From Gorsachius magnificus (taxonomy: Eukaryota > Chordata > Aves > Pelecaniformes > Ardeidae), in the NCBI GenBank assembly GCA_034008185.1, contig CM067109.1, positions 57,064,801 through 57,128,800 on the forward strand: a stretch of 64,000 nucleotides of DNA, given 5' to 3'. This document shows positions 11,825-25,712 of the stretch, piece by piece. Position 1 is the first letter of the stretch. Every line of letters begins with the position of its first letter. The translations under genes and the position numbers were made by a program. A model generated the notes under the pieces. That model searched no databases and was not told where the DNA came from. It saw only the letters and a list, made by a program, of their open reading frames with translations.

Positions 11825-14503
11825 CGGTAATGTCGTTGCTCAGGAAAAGGGTGTAATCACATAATCCTGGTTCTGAAATCTGATGAGCAACAGATGAGTT
11901 TGTGCGTGATCAGTGGACCAGTGACAAGATCTGCAAGCTTTAGGTGATTTGCTAGTACACATAAACGAAGGTGTCAGTGGTCCATTTTCACTTCAGAAGT
12001 GTAGGCATGCTCCCATAAATACTCTTGCATTTGTGATGCCTCTGAACAGGTAATTTATTTTAAAAAATCCAGGTACAAATATCAGGCAAAGACCAAACTC
12101 CTTGGACCCAACTTATGGATGAGAAATTTAGAAAGCAGATCTATATTCATCACTGCTGTGGTATTTAGAGATAGTTGAGGAGCTCGAATACCATGTTGCT
12201 TACCACTTATACCCACAGTTATATTTAGGGTGAGTGCATGTCCAGTTATGTTGGGGCATGAAGCCTTGCAGGTGCACGGTGGCTGGTTTCCGCAGGAGTT
12301 TACTTCTGCATCAGCAGTGTATGTGTTGCAAGAGACAGACCCGGTTAATTCTAATACATACTGTCAAACCTTGTGTGATAGGATTTCATCACATAATCTT
12401 GAGATTTTCTTTAACCAAATTGCACATTTATTGCAGTGGACACATGTGCTTTGTAAGTGTAAAACAAACTTTAAACCAAAGGTAGATGCTATATGTAATA
12501 GGCAGTAATTCTGAGTAGAGTAATAAATAAAGCCATGCAGATCCACTTGAAAAGGGAGTAGGAGACACAGCCTTATGTCAGTTGCAGCCATTCTGCAGGG
12601 TTGGGTTTCGGCATTTTTTGCTTTCCTCCCAGCCCTGTCCAGTGCAGAGCCAGCCATAACCTGACCATAAGAATATCCTGCTCATAGCATTATTATAGAT
12701 AAGTTTCATTAGACACAATAACTGTGGCACATCTTTTCTGTGACTCTGGACAATGTTTGCATTTTTGCCAAGAATATATGTGCATACCCATGGGCTGTAC
12801 GCCTTTTGTGTGCCTGTGTCTATGGGTATGCATTGTTCTCAATCTCCCTTCATTTTAACAGAGACCAGTTTAATAGTGCTACAAATAATGTGCATTTGGG
12901 CTGTCAGCTCAGATTTGCACTAATGGAGTTTGCCGTGCTGTACCTGCTTGCTTGGGTTTAAGCATTAGATAAGAAATTTGTCTATTACCACTGCAAGCTA
13001 TAGAGAAGAGAGGTTGTTCATATTAGCAATGTGCTCCAAAAAGCAAGTGATCATTGTTAAATGTGCCCATGCACTACCAATTGCACTGGACCTGGAGCTA
13101 TTTTAGTAGCACTGGCAATGGGTTTTGTACAGTTGTCTCCTTTTCACCTTTGCTCTTCTGTACAGTGTTTTCAAGCCACTTCCCATGTCCATCTTCTGTA
13201 ATGAGCTATGTGGCACCAAGCTGCTAAAGCTATAACTGGTAGTTGATACAGCTGTATGCATCTGGCTCTTATGTGATCATTGGCATCTTTAAATGCATAT
13301 TTTTGTGTGTGTTGCTTTCCTTCTAAAATCCTGGAAGTGTGTATTACTTCAAGTCTCATGTCTCTGAGGATATATTTTAATAGCATGCATTTCAGAGGTT
13401 TTGAGTAATGTTTTTTCTTTCTGCAGTATTCCAAATGAGACTCATCCTTAAAAAGAAATAGTTTTCATTCAGAAGAGTGATGTAATAAATTACAATATAT
13501 ATCAAAATACCCTGATTTTCTTCTCCTTAAAACATGCCCACTTTTTGCTGCATTAGTCCAAGACTCTGTTTCTGTCATGCACTCAGAACAGGCTTCCACC
13601 AGGTAACAGTTTATGGTAAGCAGGTAAGCAAGCAACATCACTAACAACAGTGTCAGGAAACTGAAGTTTGTCTTTTGGGACAGACTTATCATATAGCTAC
13701 ACTTTAAAATAGTTTTAAGATGGAAAATAATTTCAAGAGACAGGACAGCCATCCCAGGCCATCAGATAAGTCAGGCATGAGAGCAGCAGCATAAGGAATC
13801 TCAAATCTAAACATGGCCCGCATACCATTTAAATAGCTTGTATTTACAGCTGCGCCATATGACTTAAAACTGACCTGTTTTGACCTAAGCTCTCTCATCC
13901 TGAATGCCCCATCATTTGGTTGTAATGTGCAGAGCAATGAAACAGGTTGCTGGTGATCCTAGATTTTGTTGCACAGCAAGCACAGTTCGTACCTGATTTG
14001 ACCTGTGCTGTGCTCAGTTACAAACTGACCGGCAGATTGGCACGTCTGTGAGTCTCGGTTTTCTGTCCATCTATCTGCAGTACTTCCCTGTATGTAGGAA
14101 AGTAAGCAATTTGAAAATGTAAAAAAAGGTGTAACATTGCTGGCTTTGTACAACCTTAAGATGAGACATGCGGTTGGAGCAAAGGAGAGGGTAATTCAGG
14201 GAGAATTGCACCAGCTTGTAGCTAGCTGCAGCAGACCCAGGCTGGCATACCACAATGCTCACTTGTTGGCAAGGTTTCCAGCTGATAAATCCACCCTGCC
14301 ATGGGAGCTTGTTGGTTTGGGTCTCCCAAACCTGTAGCCTGGGCATTGCTGCACCGAATGCTGTTTGATGGAATGGAGAAAGCATTTGAACTGGCACATG
14401 GTCTGTTTTGCCTTGACATGATAATTAAAATGTTTGTATTCCTGGTCAAAATAATTGCATTTGGAGTGGCAGCTGTACCTCCTGGGAACTCCCAAGGTGG
14501 GGC

Positions 14504-14518
14504 GGGGGGGGGGGGGGG
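14504..14518 (+). repeat. Poly-G tract
   Basis: Fifteen consecutive G residues, preceded by ggtggggc, inside intron 1. It is capable of G-quadruplex formation on the + strand. Exact length is uncertain because such runs are hard to sequence. Confidence 0.8.
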
Positions 14519-17500
14519 ATGGGAAGCTGACTCTCAGATACTTCTGGTACATTTAGGCTCTTGTGTTCTTATTTCTCCTTCACCTCTGGTGCCATTTCTC
14601 CTGTACACTCCATTTTGGCTACTCAGCCACTGCTCTTGTGTTAGCAACTAATTTCTTCTTGCTATTCTTGCTCAGTCTGTCACCAGTGGCTTAATAGTAC
14701 CATGTGTGAGTGGCACTCAGCCTTCCTCCACCGCCTCTCCCTTGTCTTGCCAATACCAGTAGCAAATCTGACATTTTGCTTGCCCAGGTATAACTTCTGT
14801 CCCAGGCTTCTGGGCAATAGCTTTTTTATTGAACTATGCCCAAATTATAGTTATTAGCGTACTTTTTGCTCATCTTCAGAGGCAGGTCTTGTGCAAAAAA
14901 AAAGATGGCCAAGAACACTTTATGCTCATGGAGGGCTTCATCAGCAGCTGCCTGTTCGTGACACTTTTGATAAGTCTTGGCTTTTCATTTGCAGCAGGAG
15001 AACAAATGAATCCTAAATTGTTATCGGTGAGTCACTACATGAGAGATGAGTTTCAAAGCATTCCTCTCCGCCACAGGATAGTAATGTTCTCAGAAGTGAA
15101 TTTTCACATGCAGCTGTTAGTGATTCAGTGCTTAGAGAGTCAACAAGCTATTTTAGTGCATTTTACACTGAGCTGTGGAGGCTGGCCATAAGAGAGGGAG
15201 GATGGCTGGTAACAAAATTAATGTTTACTGAATATACCTGCAACTTGCAACAATAGGTTGGACTTTGTTTTGCATGAAAATGACTGAAAATAGATAATTC
15301 ACCACTAGAATTTGAAAAAAGATTAAAAAACTGTAGGATGGGAAAAGAGTGTTCGGGAGTGGTGACGGAGGCCAAATCACCTCAAACAAACAAATAACTT
15401 GCATGTAAGCCCAGAGGAAACCTGATTCCCTCCAGGTAACAAGGTTTGTTACTCATTAATAGGATGGAGCAACTCCTGTGGTTCTCTACCACTGATAACA
15501 GCACTGTAAACCACGCTTACTAAAAATTGTAGTGCAGCTTCACGTTTCAAAATGCTGCATGTTTACATGAAAAACCAGCTGCGCATCTGTGTAGCAGCCA
15601 TTCATTATGAGCCTTCAGCTCATTTGGACATAACTCGGGCTAGCTTTAATTTACAATGCAACTGCACGTGTTGGTTCCCAGCCTACCCAAAGGGACTACG
15701 GTCACACCACTGCAGCTTGCACGTGTGTGCAAGGTAACTACACCCTGAGTTCGCTTGAAGGGCTGCAGGGATCTGGCCACATCTCAGTCAAGTGCTGGAG
15801 GGTGAGGTATGGCTTCCCGCCTGAAATCACAGCTGTTGTGGCAGGCTCTGATGGAGATTGATAGGGCACAGGATTAGGAAATTGGTCTAGCTTTGTACTG
15901 TTATCTTCTCCATTAATAGGAAGTTAAATAATATGTTTTCAGCTTCTGTTTTAAACAGGATGGATACTGACCTTGCAAATATTGCTGAAGTTTGCTAAAA
16001 TACAAGTACAAACATGCAAAATCACTTGCTGAAAACAGCTAGAAATATTTTCATTTTTTCTGAAAACATGAAAGACTTAAATTGATCAAGCTAAAGTTTC
16101 TTTTTAGGAATTTCAGGATGCGTGCATGTCACGAGTTTTTTATATCAGTAAAATTGCTGACAGTCAGTACTTTGTGGTTATTGCGCTTATTACACTACAT
16201 GTGCAATCATCTTGAAAGTGAAGAGAAGAGCCAATCACCTACCAGTTCATTTTTTTGGAGAGAAGGGAAGGTATTTTCAGCACTGTCAATTTTCAGTATA
16301 AATTTTGGTCACGATCTAATGTGGGTCAAGATCTGTAGCAAGGAAAAATAAGCTTGCACTTGTGCTGAAGGGCAACTACAGATGTATCAGAAGTGTTTCT
16401 ACTAGTAAAAAAGACTTGTTCACCTTGCATATGGTACAGAGTGTTCAGAGTTGTAATAGAATCAGGCTGAGGATGCCCTAATAGTTGTCTTACATAGGAC
16501 GCTATCCAGTGGAAATCTTTGAAAGCTTATTGAAAAAACAAGCCCAAACCATTTACATCTGGTTGTCTTGTGTTCCCCTTTTTTCTGTAGTTCTCCCAAT
16601 ATGTTACCTTCTAAGTTTTTTTACTGCCAGCCACTGTGTGCAAGAGCAGTACAGGCAACGCTATAATTAGTTGACTGATTAAACTTATGAAACAGGGTCA
16701 AACTTTCTGTTAAATCTGAAGAAAATATGCTTTAAAAAAAGAGAGATTTTCCTTTAATCTTTCAGCTTTTACTGTCTTAATATTACTTCGTAGGAGTAGT
16801 GCTACAGAAGGCCAGGTAGAAGGCCAGCATAGTCAGCTGTGTAACTTCATACAAAGCTTTGATTGCTTAGAAGACTTTATAGCATTTGAATGTATTTTAT
16901 TACTCCCATTTAAAAGAGCAAGCATCTTTTGCCCCATCCTCCCCTGTGTTTCTAGGCAGCCAAAGGTTCAACTCCAATTATTACAGTCCTTCTTCGTATG
17001 ATAACCAAGCCAAGGACTCCTACAATTTTACAAAACAATATAGTGCCCGCCACTTTAAAGATGCTCTTTGATGAACAGAGTGTTCCTTCTATGGCTGTTC
17101 CTCCAACACGTTTTCTTTTGGGCAAATATGGCTCAAGATCAGTACATTAGACAGCTCTAGTAGTCTGAGTAGTTGTGTTGGTGTACTTTGAATGTTGCTT
17201 TAAATAGATGTATTCTCTGATAAAGTATGAGCTACATGTCACTAACACTTTGCTCCCTTCTGAGAACCTTGCAAGTCCTAGTATGAAAATATCCATGAAT
17301 CATGGTAATTAGATTTACATTTGAAATATCAGCCAAAGTCTTTCAGGAAACAGAGTCTTCACAGTTTTCAGTTAGTGAACTGTTAAAATACTTAAAAGAG
17401 GCTCTGTTTTGACTTGATGAGTTTCTTCCAATTTGCTGGGCCAGAAACTGTATTTCATGTTTAAAATGCGGGAAGCGCTACAAAAATGGAAGGGCAGATT

Positions 17501-19609
17501 ACAGCTGTTGTATACAAAACCATAGTGGGATGCAAAGTTATAAGAGGAAGTCATTCTCCATCTTTCAAATTCTCTTTTTTTTTTTTTTTTGGTGTTACAG
17601 CGTAACAATTGATCCATGCTGTAAGGCTGTTTCCTTGTCTAGCACTTGTGGTTGAACAAAGATCGAATCACGCTTCTGTGTGACAGTGGTGTCTAGGGAC
17701 ATGCTATTGCATTCACCTTTGGAGTAGATCCATTTGTGGCAAAAAGTCATGCCTGGAGGGTAAGGAAGCCAGACAATCCTACCTGTTCTGTGAATAAGAA
17801 GATTTCCCTGTTTTCTGATAATAACATTAAAGATCATGTTTTAATGCACTGTATCTAAGAACAAAGTTTAGTTTTACTATGTCAAGACTTTTCTTCAGTA
17901 AAGCTCTAATCCACAAAGCACTTTGCACTTGCAGTAGAAACCCTCAGCTGATGTATAGATGGGTAAACTAAACTGTCCAGTGTCACTCCCTGATTCATTT
18001 GTAGATCTTGCAGTGAAAATGTGTCTCCTTTCATAGGCCTGTTTTACATTTGCTCAACTATGTCTCTTCCAGCCTGGCACATAGTTTTTTGCTTTTCGGT
18101 AACTATCATGAACATGACTTGAGAAGCCCCTTGAGGAAGGCTAGTACCAGCAGGTCAGATGAATACTCTGACTGGAATAGGGAAGTGTGAAATAGAGAAA
18201 GGATACAAACATCATTTTAATAGCTGCCTCTTCACTCCACAGTTAGATGATGGGGTTGGTGCCTGACTATGAGAATCCACGCTAGCCTCATATACATATA
18301 GGTAGCTGTAAGGCAAAGTCACTTCTGAGTTAAAGCCTTCATGGGTACTGCAAGACTTGTAAGCACTGGAGGGTCCCTTTGGGAGCACATTCCATGTTTT
18401 TTATGCTGCCGCAAACTGAAGTGTTCCAATTATTTTCCATTATGTTGCAGAAGAGCCATCAGTTCTTCTGGGCATAGGTTAAGAATAGCAGGGTGGAAGG
18501 GAGCCATAAGTCCAGGGGCTATAACGGGGGAATACAGATTCTTCATTGCATGGGTTAGGGAGGAGATATGTCTGAGAATAGTGTGGAAAGGATGAGTGGG
18601 CAATAAATACTTTTTTATGTCCATGCATCAATTGGGCCATACCACTAAAACCCTCAAGACTGGGTAGTCCTGCCCTCAGGAGAACGCGCCTGAGCCTTTC
18701 CGAGTTCAAACTCAGGAGTTCTGCCTTAATTTTTCTTCCTTATATTTTTTGAAGAGTGATGATAATTTGGCTTGTAGGTTATTTTCTTTGGAAATCAATA
18801 ACATTGACTTTCTTGGGGGGTTACAGATAACGCTGACTTTTCCCTGACTCTCTGTTTTCTGTTGTGGGTGTTGGCAGGTGTTGCATGGCATAGCTTTATT
18901 GCAATGACTGGTTATAATAGCATCTCGGCCATAATATTTTGGATAGTGTCTGGATTTTTTTTAGTTGTCTCTGATATGCTCTTACAAGAATCTCTTAGTT
19001 TGCTTAAGTTCATATGCATACTGGGAAGCAAGTACAAAATACAGTGTTGTGTGTTAAGGACTTTAGAATATCTGAATGGAGGAAAATACAACAGGAAAAA
19101 GACAATAGGAAAACCTGTTTTATTTTCCTTTAAAGAAAGGGGCATGTCCCCTCTCATAAAGGAGGTTAGAACTAATGAGCTTAACCAATGTGTTCTGTAT
19201 TTAAAAACCTTTCTGAGGCAACAGTGGTTATTATTATTATTGGTTGTGTTATTCTTGATATTTGCAAGACTATATTCTTTGAGGTGTAGTTGCTCTGGGA
19301 AGGCAAAGCAACTCATGTTGCTGATGGAGAAGGCAACGTGAGTTGCAGCCAAGGTGTGGGTGATATAGAAATAGAGCTGTCCTGAGATCAGTTTAGAAAT
19401 ACGAAGTCGAGGCTTCTCTTGCTGGAGAACTAACTGGAGACTTAGCTGCTGAGGCTGTAGCATTGTAAGCAACGAGAAGCTGAAGAACAAGGAAAGACAG
19501 CTTCTGGTCTTAACGTGAAACTTTTTCACTACTTTTAGCACCTATTTACATTTCACATACATGGAAGTTCTGTTTGGGTTTTTTTTATTTGTTTGACTTT
19601 CTATACCTG

Positions 19610-20692
19610 TAAGATCCTCATAGAGAAGCTGATGAAGTATTGGCTGGATGAACAGAGGTGAGGCAAGGATTGAAAACTGGCAGAATTGTTGGGCCCAGCC
19701 CAGAGGTTGGTAATCACTGGAACAAAGTCTAGTTGGAGGCCAGTCACTTGTGTTGTACCCTAGGGGTCAATACTGGGACCAATCCTGTTCAACATCCTCA
19801 TTAATGATCTGGATAATGGGGTAGAGTACACCCTCAGTAAGTTTGATAATGCAAAACTGAGAGGAGTGACTGATGCATGGCAGGATCATGCTGGCTTCCA
19901 GAGGTGCCTCAACAGGCTGGAGAAGTGGGCTGACACGAACCTCATGAAGTTCAACAAGGAGAAGTGCAAAGTCCTGTGCCTGGGGAGGAACAGCCCTGTG
20001 CCAGAACATATGCTGGGGGCTGTCTAGCTAGAAAGCAGCATGGCAGAAAAGGACGTTAGGGTCTTGGTGGATACCAAGTTGAACATGAGCCAGCAATGTG
20101 CCCTTGGTAGGGGCCTCCACCACCAGCGAAGGTGGCTAGTAGTGTCCTGGGCTGCATTAGGAGGAGTGTTGCCAGCAAGTCAAGAGAGGTGATCCTTCCT
20201 CTCTGTTCAGCACTGCTAAACAGCCTATCTGGAATTCTGTGTCCAGTTCTGGCCTCCCCAGTGTAAGAGAGATATGGACATACTAGAGAGAGTCCAATGA
20301 AGGGTCATGAAGATGACGAAGAGACTGAAGCATCTCTCCTATGAGGAAAGGCTGTTCAGGCTGGAGAAAAAAAGGCTTGAGGGGGATCTTATTTAAATAA
20401 ATACAAATACCTGAAGGAGGGTGCAAAAAGGATGAAGCCAGGCTCCTTTCAGTGCTGCCCAGTGACAGGACCAGAGGCAATGGGCACAAACTGAAATATA
20501 GGAGGTTCCCTCTGAACACCAGGGAACACTTTTTCACTGGAGATGGTGGACTCTCCATCCTTGGAGATATTCAGAAGTCACCTGGACATGGTCCTAGGCA
20601 ACTGGCTGTAGGTGTTCCTGGTTGAGCAGGGGTATTGGACCAGGTGGCCGCTGGAGGTCCCTTCCAACCTCAACCACTCTGTGATTCTGTGG
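19610..20692 (+). mobile_element. CR1 LINE, 5'-truncated, + strand
   Basis: About 1.08 kb ends in the CR1 tail 'cccttccaacctcaacca...gtgattctgt'. It begins inside the reverse transcriptase region. Conceptual translation near 19755-19860 gives the RT-like VP*GSILGPILFNILINDLDN, in which the Gln of the PQG motif is a TAG stop. More stops and small indels follow. The 3' UTR block 'ttccctctgaacaccagggaac' and 'ccatccttggagatattcagaag' are standard for CR1. It is a dead copy inside intron 1, in sense with MAMDC2. Confidence 0.93.
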
Positions 20693-23600
20693 TATCTTCA
20701 TGTTTGTGACTGACAGCTAAGAAAAGACCTATTGCAGTGGTCTTTCAGAGATATCTCCAACCACAATGAAGAACATGAGAATTTCTAGTACCTCTTAAGG
20801 TAAGAATTAAACAGAATAGTAACATGTATGTGTACATGTCTGAATCCATTTATGTATATGTATATATGAAATATCTGCATCCTCATTCAAGAGAAAAAAA
20901 ATGAGAGTTTGTTGTAAGTCCCCTGTTAGATGAAGGATCTCTTAATTGTTAACAGTATATGGAGAACTTGTTCCTTACTGGTATTTTGGGGGCTTGATTA
21001 TCATGTAGCTAAGGTTTTCTAATGTTCATGGCTGCAAGATTTCATGAGAAACGGATAAGCTAAGGCATAGTGCACTCTGATGCCTGTGGTGAAAGGGTCT
21101 GTTCATCATAATTTCCTACTTTTTTAGTAATTTCCATATGAAGACTTCCTGTCTTTGGTGTGTGCTGTTTGACATATGGTTGTTATCCTGAGGAAGCTTT
21201 TGCAAAACAGTTCTGCTCCATCTAATCACTCTTGGCAGATCATTCTGCAAATGAACCTTCTTGACTGAAAGTACCGTCTCGCAGACGTTTAGCCAAAGTG
21301 AGCTGAGTTCAGTTAAGGCCATACGACAGAGTTGACAGTAATTGGCATCATTGTTTAGTGGAGTCAGCAGGGAGGCAGACGAATGAATGGATGTGGACGC
21401 CGAGTTGCTCTCAGCTCATCGGAATAGGCTCAGGCAAGTGATGAAACAGACGTAGATGCCTGCGCTGCCTGCCTTGCATCTGTTTGGGAAATAGAGGCCT
21501 TAATTCTCCCAGGCCATGTATCCCCAAGCTGACCTCTAGTTCATTGTCAGTACTTATTACTGCTGTTTGCTCTTAGCAAATCCCTTCTTCTCTCCTTTCC
21601 CCATGTGCCTACCATACAGAGAAGTGTATTCCCCTGTCTTAAACATCTACACTCTTGTGGCAAGCAGTCACAAGAATTAACAAGCTCTGAGTAGGGGCTG
21701 GAACCAGAAGACCAGAGACTTGGAGACACATTTCCATGTGTCACGCCATGCTTCACAATCTTGCTGAGACCTTTTTCATCCCAGGAAAATCATATCTGAG
21801 TACTCAAGTGTCAGGGGATAGTCAATTGTGTCCTGTGTGATCGTGGCAGAACAACAGTTAGAATCTGTAGCAGAGCTAGGATAATACAATTTTTTATATA
21901 TCTTGCCTGTACAGTAATTTTCCATTATAGAGCCCTACAGTTTGGTGCCATCCTTAAGAGTTCAGTAAAAAATTTACTCAATACAGGCATCAAGAAAATG
22001 AGGAGCTTTTAGTACTGCTCATGCTTTGAGCCAAGGCTTAAGCAGCAGTATACTCCCATAGCTGTGAACAAATGTGGAGCCTTCCCACTAATCAGAAGAT
22101 CAATGGTTATGGTTTTCCTAAGTGTAAACTAATTTGTGATTATTTAAATTCCTAAGTTCTTGTAAAGGGAAGTAAAGGCTGCCTTGAGTGCTAGAGTACA
22201 TATGCATATGCAAATGAAAAGTGCAAATACAAGCATCCTGGTACCTGGATTTTTAAAGTGTACCCAATATAGCAACAATAAATATGTTTAAAAAATCCAT
22301 GGTTACTTGATTTTGTTCCCTTAGAGATATGCCCTGCAGACATGATAACGTCCAGGGCACAAACAATGATAAAATCTGTCAGGATGCAGAATAAAGTCTG
22401 TTTATGAGCCTGTTTACAAGTCTCTGTCAGTGTAGTGGTTTGCTTTGCATCTGCATCTGCAGTTGCATATTCAGCTTCACAGTAACTACTGTCAGCAAAA
22501 CAGTTATTAACATCTTCATATATATCCTTGAAAACTTACATGTAGCTATATGAATGCTTCATTTTAAGCTGTTGCTTATAGCATTCAAGTAGGGTGACTT
22601 GTTACATTTAAAATATGCATACAGATAGCTAAGCAATGCTAATCTAAGCTGTTGCTTTGCATAAGGTTAGTTGAAGTTTAGTAAGGAGCAGGAGGAGTTC
22701 AAACACATGAATCTTTACTAGGTCTGATATAGTCATTGCTTTGCATTTTAATTCTTACAAGGCCTTTTGCAGAGGGATTTCTTTCCTGGCCAAGAATATT
22801 CTTGTTTGCTTAAGTGGAAACATGAGAGGATTTATACCAATACCAGATCATTCTCTAAATATAGCCACTTCTAGTGATTATTTTAAACTAAGTGTCAAAC
22901 TGGAGAGTTAATAGGGCAGTAACTGTAGTTTGTTTGAAAAAGAAGAGAGATCTTTGCACACTGAAGTTGTCATATATGGAAATAGGATGAATGGTATGTG
23001 TAGTTTGGACCACCACATTGTAGGTAAAAAGCAAAGAGCTGTAACGGTGTTTGTTTTTACATGAAAAAGCACTCATAAATTTGGAGACTTCATAGCTGGT
23101 GGGTGTTGAAGCCAAAAGAGAGTTACATGATCAATCACCCCTTACTAGCAGAGGACTCCAATAGTCTTTTCCTGTGCTGGGTCAACTAGATCTTTTTCTG
23201 TTAGTTAGCCTTTCCAGAGTCGCTTAGCTTTTGATAGACCATTTTGTGTTTTCTGTTAGTTATGCATCTAGAAGGGAATTTTACTGCTATGCCTTTAGTC
23301 AACCCGCATGTTAGTCTGCTGTTCTTAGGAGAAATAACCTAGCCTCTTACTGCAAGATTGCATGTGGCACCCACTTGTCAGCTTAGGTGTCTCTGTTTGC
23401 TACTCGAGAAAGTGAGAAAGGAAGGAAGAGCTCCAGCTGAAGCCCAGAGCAGTAGAAGTTTCAGTATAAGTCCATGGCTGGAAAATATTCAAGCGATTCT
23501 GTGAAAAGAGGAAAAAAACACTTAATCTTTGAAACTTGCTGGAAAATGGAATTGTTGCCTGCTGGACATCTGCACTAGCTGAATCTCCCTCTTGAGGCCT

Positions 23601-24645
23601 TTTCTAATTTGGTTATTGTACCATCCTAGTTCATACAGCATGGATATGACCTGTATTCTACTGCAGAAGACAGTAGAGGGAAGGGTGACATCCTGAAGGG
23701 TCCTTGTAAGAATGCATCGCTCTAGCCTGATGGAAGAAGGCAGCCTGTAAGATCTTTTGGAGAGAGATGTTTGCAGGCTGTACCTGCATAGTGGGTCTGT
23801 ACACTTTACTGGTGACTCTATTGACATGTTGCTGAGGAGGTTGCATGATGTGGATGGGAAATCTGCTGCAGGGTTTCCATTAGTGCTCCTGTGGTCACTG
23901 TTATTTGCTGAGCTACCTGAAGCCTACAAGAAATACAGCCCTGCAAGGGGATGGATGAAAGTCTAGAGTGATAAGAGATTGTCTCATGTCATGAAGGCAT
24001 TAGATAGTTAGACCACAGTACATCTGCTGAGAGAAGGAGTCCAGGTCAAATAGTCAGTGATATGCACCATGGAATCTTTATAGTTAACCTGGAGTCATGG
24101 CTCTGCTTTTCAACCTCTTTAGCTCTCCCAACATTTTATGGAGGTGTATTGCCAAACAACAAACCTTAACATTTTCCCAGAAAGCTGAGATAATTATAAA
24201 AATTATGAAATACCAAGCCCTCTATCCCAGTTGCTTCTGCTGCCCATCATCTGTAGCTGATAATAACAGCCTCATGTCAGCAATGTGTCTGCAAGCACCC
24301 ATATCCGAAGAGCAATAAGCTATAAGGGAGCATGGACCTGCTCTGTGAGAACTTCAGTAAGCATCAAACCCAAGCATGAGATGGGTTATTCAGCTCCAAA
24401 TGGTTATTCTGGAGGTGAGTACATTAACTTATTCCCTGATCAGATTCAAATCAAACTGATTACATAGGTATTACTCCACACAATTGACTTTGCTGTTGTC
24501 TTCAGTGATGACATGTTTTTAGTTTTCAACTAACATTAATTAAATCAATTGATTTTGAAATACTGACTGTAATGAAGTACTCTATACTAACTGCTTTATT
24601 CTCCTATCCCACCAACTTACTCCACAACTGCATTCATATTTAAAA
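20693..24645 (+). other. MAMDC2: Intron 1, part B
   Basis: Intronic sequence between two CR1 copies. I saw no coding exon, known repeat or structured RNA. Short ORFs on both strands lack recognisable motifs. Confidence 0.55.
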
Positions 24646-25712
24646 TCATAGAATCATAGTATGGTTTGGGTTGGAAGGCACCTTCAAAGATCATCTAGTC
24701 CAACCCCCCTGCCAGGGACAGGGACATCTTTCACTGGATCAGGTTGCTCCAAGCCCCATCCAACCTGACCTTGAACACTTCCAAGGATAGGGCATCCACA
24801 GCTGCTCTGGGCAACCTGTTCCAGTGTCTCACCACCCTACCACCCTCATCATAAAAAGTTTTTTCCTGATGGCCAACCTAAATCTACCCTCTTTCAGTTT
24901 AAAACCATTGCCCCTTGTCCTTTCACTGGAGGCCCTGGTAAAAAGTCTCTCTCTTTCTTATAAGCCCCCTTTGTATACTGAAAGGCTGCAGTAAGGTCTC
25001 CCTGGGGCCTTCTCTTCTCCAGGCTGAACAAACCCAACTGTCTCAGTCTGCCTTCATGGGCGTAGGCGTAGGATCATTTTTGTGGCCCTCCTCTGGACCT
25101 GCTGTAACAGTTCCATGTCTTTCCTGTGCTGGGGAGCCCAGAGCTGGATGCAGCATTGCAGGTGGGGTCTTGATCAGAGTGGACAGAATCACCTTCCTTG
25201 ACCTGTTGGCCATGTGGCTTTTGATGCAGCCCAAGATATGGTTGGCTTTCTGGGCTGCCAGTGCATATTGTGTGTTCATGTAGAGTTTTTCATCCACTGG
25301 TATCCCCGCCCTTCTCCACAGGACTGCTCTCAGCCCATTCATCACTCAGTCTGTACTGATATTGGGGATTGTCCTGAGCCAGGTGCAGGACCTTGCACTT
25401 GGCCTTGTTGAACTTCATGAGGTTCACATTGGCTCAATCCTCAAATTTGTCAATGTCCCTCTGGATGGCATCCCTTCCCTCAAGTGAATCAATGGCACCA
25501 CGCAGCTTGCTGTCATCTGCAGACTTGCTGAAGGTACACTCAATCCCACTGTCTATGTCATTGATGAAGATATTAAAAAGTATTGATTCCAGTACATACC
25601 CTTGAGGGACACCACTCATTACTGGTTTCCATTTGGACATTGAGCTGGATGTGGCCATCCAGCCAGTTCCTTATCCAGTAGTCCATCCATCAAATCCATA
25701 TCTCCTTGTGTC
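24646..25712 (-). mobile_element. CR1 LINE, 5'-truncated, - strand
   Basis: On the + strand it begins with the inverted CR1 tail 'atcatagaatcatagtatgg' followed by the gggttggaaggcacc block. It then runs through the 3' UTR into reverse transcriptase. The minus-strand translation around 25434-25658 contains SGVPQGYVLESILFNIFIND, the CR1 RT motif with Y and ES in place of the usual S and GP. At 25043-25345 the minus strand reads the RT C-terminal part (AQKANHILGCIKSHMANRSR). Stops and frameshifts separate the two. It is antisense to MAMDC2 and of a different CR1 subfamily from the copy at 19610. Confidence 0.93.

Larger units (their letters stand above)
9011..19609 (+). other. MAMDC2: Intron 1, part A
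   Basis: Intronic, mostly AT-rich, with T homopolymers (for example 9744-9758 and 17575-17590). No exon with MAM-type coding potential was found. It contains a 41-bp repeat pair (11317-11357 and 11784-11824) and a 15-G run at 14504-14518. Otherwise I see nothing specific. Confidence 0.6.

Noticed and set aside
16886..17071. Possible processed pseudogene or exon (Ser/Tyr/Asn-rich frame)
   Set aside because: No recognisable protein family, no poly-A tail and target duplication, and no convincing splice sites.
25043..25658. Minus-strand coding genes with reverse transcriptase motifs
   Set aside because: They are fragments of one 5'-truncated CR1 copy with frameshifts, annotated as a mobile element rather than genes.
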